This document shows positions 9,684 through 18,124 of a stretch of 64,000 nucleotides of DNA, piece after piece. The notes beneath the pieces are model-generated. The model searched no databases, was not told the origin of the DNA, and saw only the letters and a list, made by a program, of their open reading frames with translations. The stretch comes from Prevotella sp. (GTDB lineage: Bacteria > Bacteroidota > Bacteroidia > Bacteroidales > Bacteroidaceae): assembly GCA_022641735.1 (NCBI GenBank), contig JALCDQ010000008.1, positions 31,682-95,681 on the forward strand, written 5' to 3'. Within the stretch, counting starts at the first letter, position 1, and the number at the start of each line of letters is the position of its first letter. A program made the position numbers and the translations under genes.

Positions 9684-11576
9684 TTATTCCAAATAGGTAT
9701 ATCCATAGAGACCAGAGCGATAGTTGGAGAGGAACTCCTTGCCTTCTTCAAGGCTGATTTTGCCCTCTTTCACGCTCTTGGTAACCCATATTTCCAATTG
9801 GCGGACAAGTTTCTTAGGATTGTATTGAACGTAGTCGAGCACCTCTTCTACCGTCTCACCATCGAATATCTGGTCAATATGATACTTGCCATCTTTAACG
9901 CTGATGTGCACGGCATTAGTGTCTCCAAACAGATTATGCATGTCGCCGAGTATCTCCTGATAAGCTCCCACGAGGAAGACACCTAAATAATAGGACTCAT
10001 TCTTCTTCAATGCGTGTAATGGAAGCACATGCGAGACATGGCTGCCCACCACGAAATTGGCGATTTTACCATCGGAATCACAGGTGATATCCTGTAAGGT
10101 GGCGTTGCGCATAGGGCGCTCGTCGAGCCTTTGGATTGGCATAATAGGGAACAACTGGTCAATGGCCCAGGCGTCAGGAAGGCTTTGGAAGATAGAGAAG
10201 TTGCAGAAATACTTGTCAGCAAGCAGTTTGTCAAGCCCCCGAAGTTCATCGGGTACATGCTTCATCTGCTTGGCGAGCGTGTTGATTTCATGACAAACGC
10301 TCCAATACATGCTCTCGATTTCAGCCCTTGTCTTTAAGTCTACAATGCCATGAGAGAACAATTCGAGCGCCTCATCACGTATCTGCTCAGCGTCATGCCA
10401 GTCTTCCAGCATCGTACGGGGATTCAGATTGTCCCATATTTCATAAAGATCTTTGACCAATTGATGGTCGCTTTCCTTGGCTTCAAACTCTTCCGGCATT
10501 TCAGGAAGACTTGCTGTCTCCAGCACATCGACAACGAGTACGGAGTGGTGGGCTGTTAATGACCGCCCACTTTCTGTGATGATGTTGGGATGTTGGATGC
10601 CGTTCTTGTCGGCGGCATCAACAAATGTATAGACACAGTCATTCACATATTCCTGTATGGAATAGTTGACAGAACTCTCGCTACTTGAAGAACGGGTGCC
10701 ATCATAGTCAACGCCAAGACCACCTCCACAATCTACGAAGTCCACATCATAACCCATTTTGTGGAGATTAATGTAGAATTGGGCAGCTTCACGCAATGCT
10801 GTCTGAATTCGGCGAATCTTCGTAATCTGACTGCCAATGTGGAAATGAATCAAACGAAGACAATCATGGAGTCCCTTTTCCTCTAATATTCGAAGTGCAT
10901 CGAGCAACTCTGAGCTGGTAAGACCAAACTTAGAGGCGTCTCCACCACTTTCTTCCCACTTGCCTGAACCGCTTGAAGCCAGCTTAATCCTTATCCCAAG
11001 ATTAGGCTTAACATTGAGCTTTTTGGCGGCACGGGCAATAATGTCGAGCTCATTCAGTTTCTCTACAACGATAAAGATGCGTTTCCCCATCTTCTGAGCA
11101 AGCAGAGCCAGCTCTATATAACTTTGGTCTTTGTAGCCGTTACAGATGATTAGAGAGTCGCTTTGGCATTGAACAGCTATCACTGCATGCAACTCTGGCT
11201 TTGAGCCTGCTTCCAATCCAAGGTTGAATTTGCGGCCATGGCTGATAATCTCTTCCACCACTGGCTGCATCTGATTTACCTTAATTGGGTAGATAATGAA
11301 GTTCTCTCCCTTATAGCCATACTCTTCAGAAGCCTTCTGAAAACAACTCGAGGTTTTCTCAATACGGTTGTCAAGGATGTCAGGAAAGCGCAGAAGCACC
11401 GGTGTGGTTACGTTTCTCAGTGCCAATTCATCCATGACATCACGCAAGTCAATTTGCGTATTGTCCTTGCAAGGTGTCACATAGACATCTCCCTTGTCAT
11501 TGATGCCAAAGTAGGAGGTGCCCCATCCTTTGATGTTATAGAGCTCCTTCGAGTCTTCTGTTGTCCATTTCTTCAT
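9684..11576 (-). CDS. speA: Biosynthetic arginine decarboxylase
   Basis: PLP-dependent enzyme converting arginine to agmatine for polyamine synthesis. At 630 residues it has the length of the biosynthetic SpeA group. Visible motifs include the PLP-lysine segment 'IIYPIKVNQMQPVVEE', 'FNLGLEAGSKPELHAVIA', 'LRLIHFHIGSQI' and 'DFVDCGGGLGVDYDG'. The ATG overlaps the aroK stop by 4 bases (ATGA), indicating translational coupling. Probably cytoplasmic. Confidence 0.95.
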   Translation of the reverse strand: MKKWTTEDSKELYNIKGWGTSYFGINDKGDVYVTPCKDNTQIDLRDVMDELALRNVTTPVLLRFPDILDNRIEKTSSCFQKASEEYGYKGENFIIYPIKVNQMQPVVEEIISHGRKFNLGLEAGSKPELHAVIAVQCQSDSLIICNGYKDQSYIELALLAQKMGKRIFIVVEKLNELDIIARAAKKLNVKPNLGIRIKLASSGSGKWEESGGDASKFGLTSSELLDALRILEEKGLHDCLRLIHFHIGSQITKIRRIQTALREAAQFYINLHKMGYDVDFVDCGGGLGVDYDGTRSSSSESSVNYSIQEYVNDCVYTFVDAADKNGIQHPNIITESGRSLTAHHSVLVVDVLETASLPEMPEEFEAKESDHQLVKDLYEIWDNLNPRTMLEDWHDAEQIRDEALELFSHGIVDLKTRAEIESMYWSVCHEINTLAKQMKHVPDELRGLDKLLADKYFCNFSIFQSLPDAWAIDQLFPIMPIQRLDERPMRNATLQDITCDSDGKIANFVVGSHVSHVLPLHALKKNESYYLGVFLVGAYQEILGDMHNLFGDTNAVHISVKDGKYHIDQIFDGETVEEVLDYVQYNPKKLVRQLEIWVTKSVKEGKISLEEGKEFLSNYRSGLYGYTYLE

Positions 11577-12100
11577 ATGTGTAGCAGTTCTCTAAGTTGT
11601 TGTACTGATATCTTGATTTTCTCATAAGTGTCCATGAGGTCAACATTCAACGTGTATTTTGCCCTTGAATAGTAGTTTTCGCGTTGCTTCAGCTGTTCTT
11701 CAATGAACGTTTTCATTTCCTCTTGCGTCTTATTCAATAAGAGCGGGCGCACGGTTTTCCCCATTTTCAGATGACCATAAAGCACTTCAGGTGACGCTTT
11801 TAGATAGACGGTGTCGCCTTGCAGGTTCATATAGTCCATGTTGTCAAAAGAACAAGGAGTGCCACCACCACAACTGATGATGACATCCTCAAATTCCGCT
11901 ACCTCATGTAGCATGTTATGTTCTATCTTGCGAAAGCCTTCTTCTCCTCTTTCATCAAAGATTTGCTTGATGGTCTTGCGCATTCTGTTTTCTATATACC
12001 AGTCAAGATCATAGAAGGGAATATCCAATTCTTTGGAGAGCGCTTTCCCTATCGTCGTCTTTCCGGCACCCATGTAGCCGATGAGGATGATTCTTTTCAT
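11573..12100 (-). CDS. aroK: Shikimate kinase
   Basis: Phosphorylates shikimate in aromatic amino-acid synthesis. It has a P-loop 'GYMGAGKTTIGKAL', the shikimate-binding 'FYDLDWYIENRMRKTI', 'FRKIEHNMLHEV' and 'VIISCGGGTPC', with the lid region 'VRPLLL'. The length is normal. The start is taken as ATG 12100, which overlaps the topA stop (TGATG); the ORF-track start is a GTG one codon upstream. Its own stop overlaps the speA start. This compact arrangement implies one transcript. Confidence 0.93.
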   Translation of the reverse strand: MKRIILIGYMGAGKTTIGKALSKELDIPFYDLDWYIENRMRKTIKQIFDERGEEGFRKIEHNMLHEVAEFEDVIISCGGGTPCSFDNMDYMNLQGDTVYLKASPEVLYGHLKMGKTVRPLLLNKTQEEMKTFIEEQLKQRENYYSRAKYTLNVDLMDTYEKIKISVQQLRELLHI

Positions 12101-14430
12101 CACTTTCTTTTGCGAGAAGTCTTTGCTTCAGGGGCTTTTTCTACGATTTCCTTACACTCGGCATAGGTGAGTTCAGCGGCTTTCTCGTGCAGATTCTTCG
12201 GCATTCTATAGTTCTTTCCATCGTAAACGATGTATGGACCGAAACGTCCGTTGAGCACTTCCATCTTTTCGTCTTCCTCAAAACTCTTGATATGACGTTG
12301 CTTTTCCTGTTCTCTTTTGGCCTTGATAAGTTCTATGGCGGTGTCGAGCGTGATGGTCATAGGGTCTTCTGTCTTAGGGATAGACACGTATTTCTTGTCA
12401 TGCAGGATGTAAGGGCCGAATCTTCCGGCACCCACAGTGACGTTCTTGCCTTCGTATTCACCGATTTCACGCGGCAGTTTGAAGAGTTCCAAAGCCTCTT
12501 CGAGAGTGATGGTTTCGATGCTCTTATCGGATGGCATCTGCGAGAAACGTGGTTTTTCCTTATCGTCAGCAGTACCTATCTGTACGACAGGACCGAACCT
12601 TCCAATCTTCACAAATACAGGTTTGCCGCTCTTAGGGTCAATGCCAAGCTCACGCTCACCGGCTTTATGCTCGGAACGTGCATCCATTACTTTCTTCACA
12701 ATAGGTTCAAAGCCCTTGTCGAAGTCTTTCATCATCTTCGTCCACTGTTCTTTGCCTTCGGCTATCTGGTCGAATTGTTCCTCCACCTTAGCAGTGAAGT
12801 TGTAATCCATAATTTCCGGGAAGTTCTTCATGAGGAAGTCGTTTACCACCATACCGATGTCTGTCGGCATGAGTTTTCCTTTCTCTTTGCCCACCATTTC
12901 CTTCTTTTTCTTGGCGGAAATCTTCATATCTTTCAAGGTGTCGATGGTGTAAGCACGTTCTTCGCCTTTCTTGTCACCTTTCTGCACATATTCGCGTTGC
13001 TGGATAGTGGAAATGGTCGGAGCGTAAGTAGATGGACGTCCGATGCCCAATTCCTCAAGCTTCTTCACCAAACTGGCTTCTGTGAAGCGGATAGGAGCTT
13101 GTGAGAAGCGCTCTGTGGAAGTGATTTCCTCCCGTTTCAAAGCATCGCCTGCCTTCAAAACTGGCAATGTATGCAGGGCGTCATCAGTGTTGCTTTCCTC
13201 GTCATCAGTAGATTCGCGATATACTTTCAGGAAGCCATCGAAGACGATAACCTCGCCATTGGCAATGAATTTCTCGGTTTCTCCGCTGATATCTATCGTC
13301 ACTACGGTCTTCTCGATTTCGGCTTCAGCCATCTGAGAAGCAGCTGTACGCTTCCAAATCAGCTCATATAAGCGGCGCTCCTGAGCAGTCCCTTCGATGG
13401 AAGTGTTAGCCATATAGGTAGGACGAATGGCCTCATGAGCCTCCTGCGCACCTTTGGAATGGGTCTGGAAGTTACGCGGACGGGTGTATTCTTTTCCGTA
13501 AAGTTTGATGATTTCTTCCTTGCTGGTGTTGATAGCGAGTGATGAAAGGTTGACACTATCTGTTCGCATATAGGTTATCAAACCGTTTTCATAGAGGTGC
13601 TGAGCTACCATCATCGTTTGCGTAACGGTAAATCCGAGCTTCCTTGCAGCCTCCTGTTGGAGGGTGGAAGTCGTAAATGGAGGAGCCGGCATGCGCTTGA
13701 GCGGCTTCTTACTGATGTTGCCAACCTTGAAATCGGCTTGCTTGCATTTCTCCAAAAAGGCAACGGCATACTCATGACGAGCAAAGCGCTTGTCGAGTTC
13801 TGCCTTCACTTCAGCGATTGAACCATCGGCAGTTGTAACCGCAAAGATGGCATTGATTCTATAGTAAGGCTCACTTTTGAAGTCTTGAATCTCACGCTCA
13901 CGTTCCACGATAAGCCTCACGGCAACACTCTGCACACGACCTGCTGAAAGGGCGGGCTTTACCTTTCGCCATAGTACTGGTGACAGTTTGAAACCCACGA
14001 TGCGGTCTAATACTCTGCGGGCTTGCTGTGCATTCACCAAGTTCATATCGAGATGACGGGGATGCTGAATGGCCTCAAGGATGGCAGATTTCGTGATTTC
14101 GTGGAAGACAATACGGCTCGTCTTCGCCTCGTCAAGGCCGAACACCTCGCAAAGGTGCCAAGAGATAGCCTCTCCCTCGCGGTCCTCATCGGAAGCAAGC
14201 CATACCTTTTTGGCATCCTTCACATTCTTTTTCAGTTCTCCAACAAGTTTTTTCTTCTCCTCAGGAATCTCATAATTGGGTTCCATCGTTTTCTCATCGA
14301 TACTCAACTCACGCTTCTTCAGGTCTCTGATGTGGCCGAAGCTGGACATCACTTTATAGTCCTTGCCTAAGAATTTCTCAATGGTTTTAGCCTTTGCAGG
14401 GCTCTCTACTATAACTAAATTTTCTTGCAT
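12100..14430 (-). CDS. topA: DNA topoisomerase I (type IA)
   Basis: Relaxes negative supercoils through a covalent 5'-phosphotyrosine intermediate. The TOPRIM domain starts at once ('VIVESPAKAKTIEKFLGKDY'), with 'ASDEDREGEAISWHL' as the metal site and 'ITYMRTDS' as the catalytic tyrosine motif. The C-terminal part carries three glycine-rich repeats of the type 'GRFGPYI' and a basic tail instead of the four-cysteine zinc fingers of the E. coli enzyme, which is typical of Bacteroidetes. The 776-residue length is normal. First gene of a tightly coupled four-gene run. Confidence 0.96.
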   Translation of the reverse strand: MQENLVIVESPAKAKTIEKFLGKDYKVMSSFGHIRDLKKRELSIDEKTMEPNYEIPEEKKKLVGELKKNVKDAKKVWLASDEDREGEAISWHLCEVFGLDEAKTSRIVFHEITKSAILEAIQHPRHLDMNLVNAQQARRVLDRIVGFKLSPVLWRKVKPALSAGRVQSVAVRLIVEREREIQDFKSEPYYRINAIFAVTTADGSIAEVKAELDKRFARHEYAVAFLEKCKQADFKVGNISKKPLKRMPAPPFTTSTLQQEAARKLGFTVTQTMMVAQHLYENGLITYMRTDSVNLSSLAINTSKEEIIKLYGKEYTRPRNFQTHSKGAQEAHEAIRPTYMANTSIEGTAQERRLYELIWKRTAASQMAEAEIEKTVVTIDISGETEKFIANGEVIVFDGFLKVYRESTDDEESNTDDALHTLPVLKAGDALKREEITSTERFSQAPIRFTEASLVKKLEELGIGRPSTYAPTISTIQQREYVQKGDKKGEERAYTIDTLKDMKISAKKKKEMVGKEKGKLMPTDIGMVVNDFLMKNFPEIMDYNFTAKVEEQFDQIAEGKEQWTKMMKDFDKGFEPIVKKVMDARSEHKAGERELGIDPKSGKPVFVKIGRFGPVVQIGTADDKEKPRFSQMPSDKSIETITLEEALELFKLPREIGEYEGKNVTVGAGRFGPYILHDKKYVSIPKTEDPMTITLDTAIELIKAKREQEKQRHIKSFEEDEKMEVLNGRFGPYIVYDGKNYRMPKNLHEKAAELTYAECKEIVEKAPEAKTSRKRK

Positions 14431-14779
14431 AATCGCGAATATATACTTATTTGGAGCGCAAATGTAAGCAAAACTTTTTTCTTACACCTTATTATAATAG
14501 GATTTTTTTATTTTTTTAAGCCTTTAGACCCTATTTTCCGTTTTTCCTCTTTTTGATTGATGGAAAAACGGGGCATTATCTTTGATTTTGTAAAAGGTTA
14601 TCTTTTACGATGTAAACAATCGTTGTTTACCTTGTAATTAACGACCTTTTACCCTGTAAACAACGGTTGTTTACAAAGCATGGAATGATGATTTCAAAAA
14701 TGGCTGATAATCAACGGCTTAGCAAACGACGTTTTTTGAGTCTGTCGGCCTTATCTTTCTTGGCAATGAAGAAGGGCGA
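14431..14779. other. 349-bp intergenic region with a 22-bp array
   Basis: No gene seen. It contains a possible topA -7 element on the minus strand (TACATTTG at 14459-14466, without a good -33) and array B at 14590-14674. Confidence 0.55.
14590..14674. repeat. 22-bp-period inverted-half-site array B (4 units)
   Basis: Units start at 14590, 14612, 14634 and 14656, exactly 22 bp apart. Two are perfect palindromes around 3-bp centres (GTAAACAA-TCG-TTGTTTAC and GTAAACAA-CGG-TTGTTTAC). It lies between the HxlR gene and topA, about 125 bp upstream of the likely topA promoter. Confidence 0.85.
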
Positions 14780-15154
14780 TTAGGCCCCTTTATTCATCTT
14801 CAGCGTGCGGTCATAGATGATGTTATTCATGTTGTCTAATGCCCAATTCACCAGCGTATTGATGCAAGGGATGAGCGATACTGACCGCTCTGTGAGCGCA
14901 TATTCTATGCGTGGAGGCACTTCGGGATAAACTTTCCGACTGACCAAACCGTCATCTTCCAGCTTGCGCAACGTCTGTGTGAGCATTTTTTGAGATACGT
15001 CAGGTATGGCTTTTTGCAGTTGATTAAAACGCATATTGCCGTTTTCATAGAGCGTCAGCATGATTAACATCGACCATTTATCACATATCCGAGCCAGTAT
15101 ATTGCGTATCGGACAATTGGGATTAGACCTGTCTATGGATTCATTTCTTTGCAT
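14780..15154 (-). CDS. HxlR-family winged-helix transcriptional regulator
   Basis: A 124-residue regulator with the family pattern: 'CPIRNILARICDKWSMLIMLTL' at the N-terminus, 'MRFNQLQKAIPDVSQKMLTQTLRKLEDDGLV' as the winged helix, and 'PPRIEYALTE' in the wing. The N-terminal Cys (about residue 14) is in the place where some HxlR-type proteins sense redox or electrophiles; whether it does so here is unknown. It is divergent from a cupin gene across 267 bp, the usual arrangement for a local regulator and its target. Confidence 0.88.
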   Translation of the reverse strand: MQRNESIDRSNPNCPIRNILARICDKWSMLIMLTLYENGNMRFNQLQKAIPDVSQKMLTQTLRKLEDDGLVSRKVYPEVPPRIEYALTERSVSLIPCINTLVNWALDNMNNIIYDRTLKMNKGA

Positions 15155-15314
15155 TATATAATAGTATATTTCGATTGTTAGGCTACAAAAGTAACTATTA
15201 TTTATAATAAAGGGTTTGCTTGTGATGTTAAAAAAGCGTAAAGATGAAAAACGTTTTGCTTGATTTTAAGCTAATAGTTACCTCTAAGTAAGTATGAGAA
15301 CAAAAAGTACCTTC

Positions 15315-15345
15315 TTGCAAAGCGTTGTTTTTTGTTCTATCTTTG
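15315..15345 (+). promoter_or_regulatory. Promoter of the cupin gene
   Basis: TTG, 20 bp, TATCTTTG. The predicted start is near 15352, leaving a leader of about 70 nt. It lies between the HxlR gene and the cupin gene, so the regulator may bind here. Confidence 0.7.
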
Positions 15346-15421
15346 CACTCGAAAAGAGAAGGAAAAACAATCTCGCATTGCTTTGGATTCTGATGATTAA
15401 CAACTTAAAAATAGAAAGAAA

Positions 15422-15871
15422 ATGAAACAAGTGGAAATGATTGCAAGTGGCAAAAACTTTGCCAGCATTAACGTAGGGAAACTGAATGAGTTAAATCAAC
15501 ACGTTTTGGAGTTGGGTCCTGATATGAAAATACCAGGTAAAGTCTTTGTAGGTGGGGCTTTGAAGACGACGGGTGCAGAAATGTCTCTCAATCGTATTGA
15601 GGCTGGAAGCGGTGTTGCATTCCTCCATACGCATAAGACGCATGAGGAACTCTACATCATTGTCAGTGGTGAGGGCCAGTTTCAGGTTGATGGAGAGATA
15701 TTCCCTATCATCGAAGGGAGCGTTGTGAGGGTGTCACCTAATGGTCGTCGATCTATTCGGAATACAGGAAAAGAGCCGATGATTATGATTTGTGTGCAGT
15801 ATAAATCCGGCACTTTCAGCGCACAGGATGCACAAGATGCCGATATATTGGGTGATGAAGTGAAGTGGTAA
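15422..15871 (+). CDS. Single-domain cupin protein
   Basis: A 149-residue cytoplasmic protein with one conserved cupin barrel: 'GSGVAFLHTHKTHEELYIIVSGEGQFQVDGE' supplies the two His and the Glu of motif 1, and 'GSVVRVSPNGRRSIRN' is motif 2. Motif 2 has Arg where many metal cupins have His, so a classical three-His-one-Glu site is not complete. It is divergent from an HxlR regulator and followed by a hairpin terminator. Function unknown; quinone or aromatic metabolism, or stress response, would be typical for an HxlR target but cannot be shown. Confidence 0.8.
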   Translation: MKQVEMIASGKNFASINVGKLNELNQHVLELGPDMKIPGKVFVGGALKTTGAEMSLNRIEAGSGVAFLHTHKTHEELYIIVSGEGQFQVDGEIFPIIEGSVVRVSPNGRRSIRNTGKEPMIMICVQYKSGTFSAQDAQDADILGDEVKW

Positions 15872-15892
15872 AAACCGTTTTCATAAGATGAC

Positions 15893-15929
15893 AAAAGGAG
15901 AAGCTTTCATTTTGAGAGTCTCTCCTTTT
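15893..15929. terminator. Hairpin between convergent cupin and Nudix genes
   Basis: AAAAGGAGA pairs with TCTCCTTTT across a 19-nt loop, 22 bp after the cupin stop. The symmetry suggests it can serve both convergent genes. Confidence 0.6.
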
Positions 15930-15996
15930 CGTTTTATATCTCATAATGTGGCTTATCTGCAATTTGGAATGATAAGCACGTTTTTGATGTATTACT

Positions 15997-16524
15997 TTAT
16001 TTTTTCAGGTATTTTTGAATGAAAAGAAGCAACCCCTGCCTTACGGAACGAAGTCCGAAGAGCTCGGTATGAATGTCTTTCAGCGGTATCCAAGTAAGAT
16101 TTGCCGCGTCATCAGCGGCCTTTAGGACGGATAAATCTTTTACTTCGCAGTGGTAAAACATGTCGAGCGTGGGAATGTCAACGCCACTGTAGCGGTATTT
16201 ATTTGGAAAACTGAAGAGATAATGGGCCTTCGTGACCTCCAAGCCAGTCTCTTCCTTCACTTCCCGAATTACTCCTTGCTCTGATGTTTCATCAACATCC
16301 GCAAAGCCTCCAGGTATATCCAACGTGCCTTTTGCTGGCTCTCTCTTGCGCGTAGCGACCAATAATTCGTCCTTATCATTGAGGATAAAGGCCACATTTG
16401 CAGAACTTGGATTGGCAAAATACTCAAATCCACAGTTGCGACAAAGCTTACTTTTCTCTGAATTTTGCTCAAAATGAGAACTGCCACAGATAGGACAGTA
16501 TTTGAATTTCTCTAATATATTCAT
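15997..16524 (-). CDS. Nudix hydrolase with N-terminal zinc ribbon
   Basis: A 175-residue protein with a four-cysteine ribbon ('CPICG' then 'CRNCG', residues about 10-34) and a full Nudix box 'GGFADVDETSEQGVIREVKE' continuing ETGL, matching G-x5-E-x7-REUxEExGU. The layout resembles the C-terminal two thirds of NADH pyrophosphatase NudC, but it lacks the N-terminal domain and the substrate is not evident. Its own promoter would lie in the 281-bp gap to the next gene, where no strong element was seen. Confidence 0.85.
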   Translation of the reverse strand: MNILEKFKYCPICGSSHFEQNSEKSKLCRNCGFEYFANPSSANVAFILNDKDELLVATRKREPAKGTLDIPGGFADVDETSEQGVIREVKEETGLEVTKAHYLFSFPNKYRYSGVDIPTLDMFYHCEVKDLSVLKAADDAANLTWIPLKDIHTELFGLRSVRQGLLLFIQKYLKK

Positions 16525-16750
16525 AATTCTCTGCTATAACAAGTTAGTTAAAAGTCGGTTTTCAAGAAAGCGAGAGATAATAGATGCTGTTGTAAAAACA
16601 CGTTGTGTGTCATCTTCAATACGACCACAAAGATAATAAAAAGAATCGACTTTCGTGCAGTAAAGCCAATAATATTTTTGAAAATAATGGCTTCTTAGGG
16701 AGTGAAAGATGACTTTTTGAGAGGCTTCTGATGATTGATAGGCAAAAAGA

Positions 16751-16780
16751 AAGCGGTCAATGATAGCTCATCGACCGCTT
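16751..16780 (-). terminator. Terminator of the thioredoxin-fold lipoprotein gene
   Basis: AAGCGGTC pairs with GACCGCTT with an inner TGA/TCA extension. On the minus strand it is followed by TCTTTTT, 26 bases after the stop codon, the layout of an intrinsic terminator. Confidence 0.7.
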
Positions 16781-16805
16781 TTATCTTGAAAAAACGATAT
16801 TCTTT

Positions 16806-17969
16806 TTACAGCAGTTTCTTGATTTCCGACTCCAAATCTGTTACCTGATCAGCACGCTTATAGAGTGAGTTGGTCTTGTCGATAAGGAAGTATGTCGGGA
16901 TGGCTTGCACGTTGTAAGTCTTTGCGGAAGCGCCACTTGCATCGTTGACACTTATCCAAGGCAGGGCGGCAGTTTGCGTTTTCCAGAAGTGCTCATCACC
17001 ATCGAGGGATACCTGATAAATCTCGAAGCCCTGTGCATGATATTTATTGTAAATCTCACGCAGCATCATGATGCGCTTCAAGCTTTCCTTTGAGGCGAAC
17101 AAATGGAAGTCGAGAAGCACCACTTTGCCCTTCAAATCCGTCAAATGACGCGTTATTCCCTTGTTGTCTTGCAGTGCTAAGTCGATGATTCCAGCGACAC
17201 TTACCTTGCTGGCATCTATCTGATTGGTGGCTGCTTCATTGCGGAGAATGCGCATATCCTTCATTCCCTCCAAGGCGATATTATGCAGATTGAGCCCGCG
17301 CTCGGCCTTTGGATAGAATGTATCCCAACTGGTTGCCACGGCAGCGAATACCTTTACGTCGTCAGGATTTGAACGAGGACTGAAGATAAGGTTCTGCGTA
17401 TTGCCCAAAGTGTAGGTCTGGAAGAGGGCAAAATAAGCATAAGCCTTCATCGGGGCTTTAAAAATGAAGTTGTTCTTCACATTCGTTTTATAGGCTTCGA
17501 GCGTCCTTGCGATAGCCACTTGAGCGCTGTCCATACCCGTAGTTGGGTCGTTTGCGATGGCATTGATTTGACTCTGTAGCCCTAACTGAAGGATAGCAAG
17601 CTCCTTGATTTTCGAACATTCTTCAGAGCCTTCAACGTCATATTCGGACGTCATGGTAGGATAGGAGGCCTTCACTTTCACCGTTTCGGTAGAGTCGATG
17701 GCGATGTTGATAATCTGTCCGGCTATCTTCAGCCGATAGAACTCTGGTGCTTCAGGGGCCTCTCCTTCAAAGGAGAAGGTGCCATCTTCACTCAATTTCA
17801 GGGAATCAACTGTCACTGGACCGTTCAAACTCATGTTTTCAAAGTAGAGCGTAGAGTCCTTGGCGTCGCTGATAGCTCCTTCCACATGGAACTTTTTGTT
17901 GCCACAAGAGGCGAAACTCAATGCAGCCAAAGCGATGACTGACAAAGAAATAATCTTAGATATCTTCAT
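16806..17969 (-). CDS. DUF4369/TlpA-like lipoprotein lacking the CXXC motif
   Basis: Envelope lipoprotein (387 residues). The start is set at ATG 17969, giving MKISKIISLSVIALAALSFASC with a lipobox; the longer ORF-track start would precede the promoter. The N-terminal half has a DUF4369-like beta domain ('FHVEGAISDAKDSTLYFENM'), and the C-terminal part has the TlpA/AhpC thioredoxin fold ('LKGKVVLLDFHLFASKESLK', 'YQVSLDGDEHFWKT', 'AIPTYFLIDK' with the cis-Pro). The usual W-C-x-x-C is replaced by 'HLFASKESLK', so thiol-disulfide chemistry seems lost while the fold remains. Transcribed alone, between its own promoter and terminator. Function unknown. Confidence 0.82.
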   Translation of the reverse strand: MKISKIISLSVIALAALSFASCGNKKFHVEGAISDAKDSTLYFENMSLNGPVTVDSLKLSEDGTFSFEGEAPEAPEFYRLKIAGQIINIAIDSTETVKVKASYPTMTSEYDVEGSEECSKIKELAILQLGLQSQINAIANDPTTGMDSAQVAIARTLEAYKTNVKNNFIFKAPMKAYAYFALFQTYTLGNTQNLIFSPRSNPDDVKVFAAVATSWDTFYPKAERGLNLHNIALEGMKDMRILRNEAATNQIDASKVSVAGIIDLALQDNKGITRHLTDLKGKVVLLDFHLFASKESLKRIMMLREIYNKYHAQGFEIYQVSLDGDEHFWKTQTAALPWISVNDASGASAKTYNVQAIPTYFLIDKTNSLYKRADQVTDLESEIKKLL

Positions 17970-17996
17970 TTTTATCGTATTTTCAATTTCTGAATG

Positions 17997-18028
17997 CAAA
18001 GATAATGTAAGTTGAGCACAAATCAAAA
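17997..18028 (-). promoter_or_regulatory. Promoter of the TlpA-like lipoprotein gene
   Basis: On the minus strand: TTTTG, 19 bp, TATCTTTG. Its position downstream of the ORF-track start supports the shorter translation start at 17969. Confidence 0.7.
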
Positions 18029-18124
18029 TTTAATCAAATATTTTTTTGAATTATAGAGTCTGCCCTCGTTTTCTTCATTGAGGAAAGGGTAGGGAGTGGT
18101 TCTTTCGTGCGTCAATCCTTATTT

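Noticed and set aside
12187-13104. 305-residue plus-strand ORF
   Set aside because: It lies fully antisense to topA, has no start signals and shows the Phe/Leu-rich composition typical of reverse-strand shadows.
14590-14674. Array B and its relatives as CRISPR arrays
   Set aside because: The period is only 22 bp, the sequence between the palindromic arms is 3 bp, and no cas genes or spacers of 30 bp or so are present.
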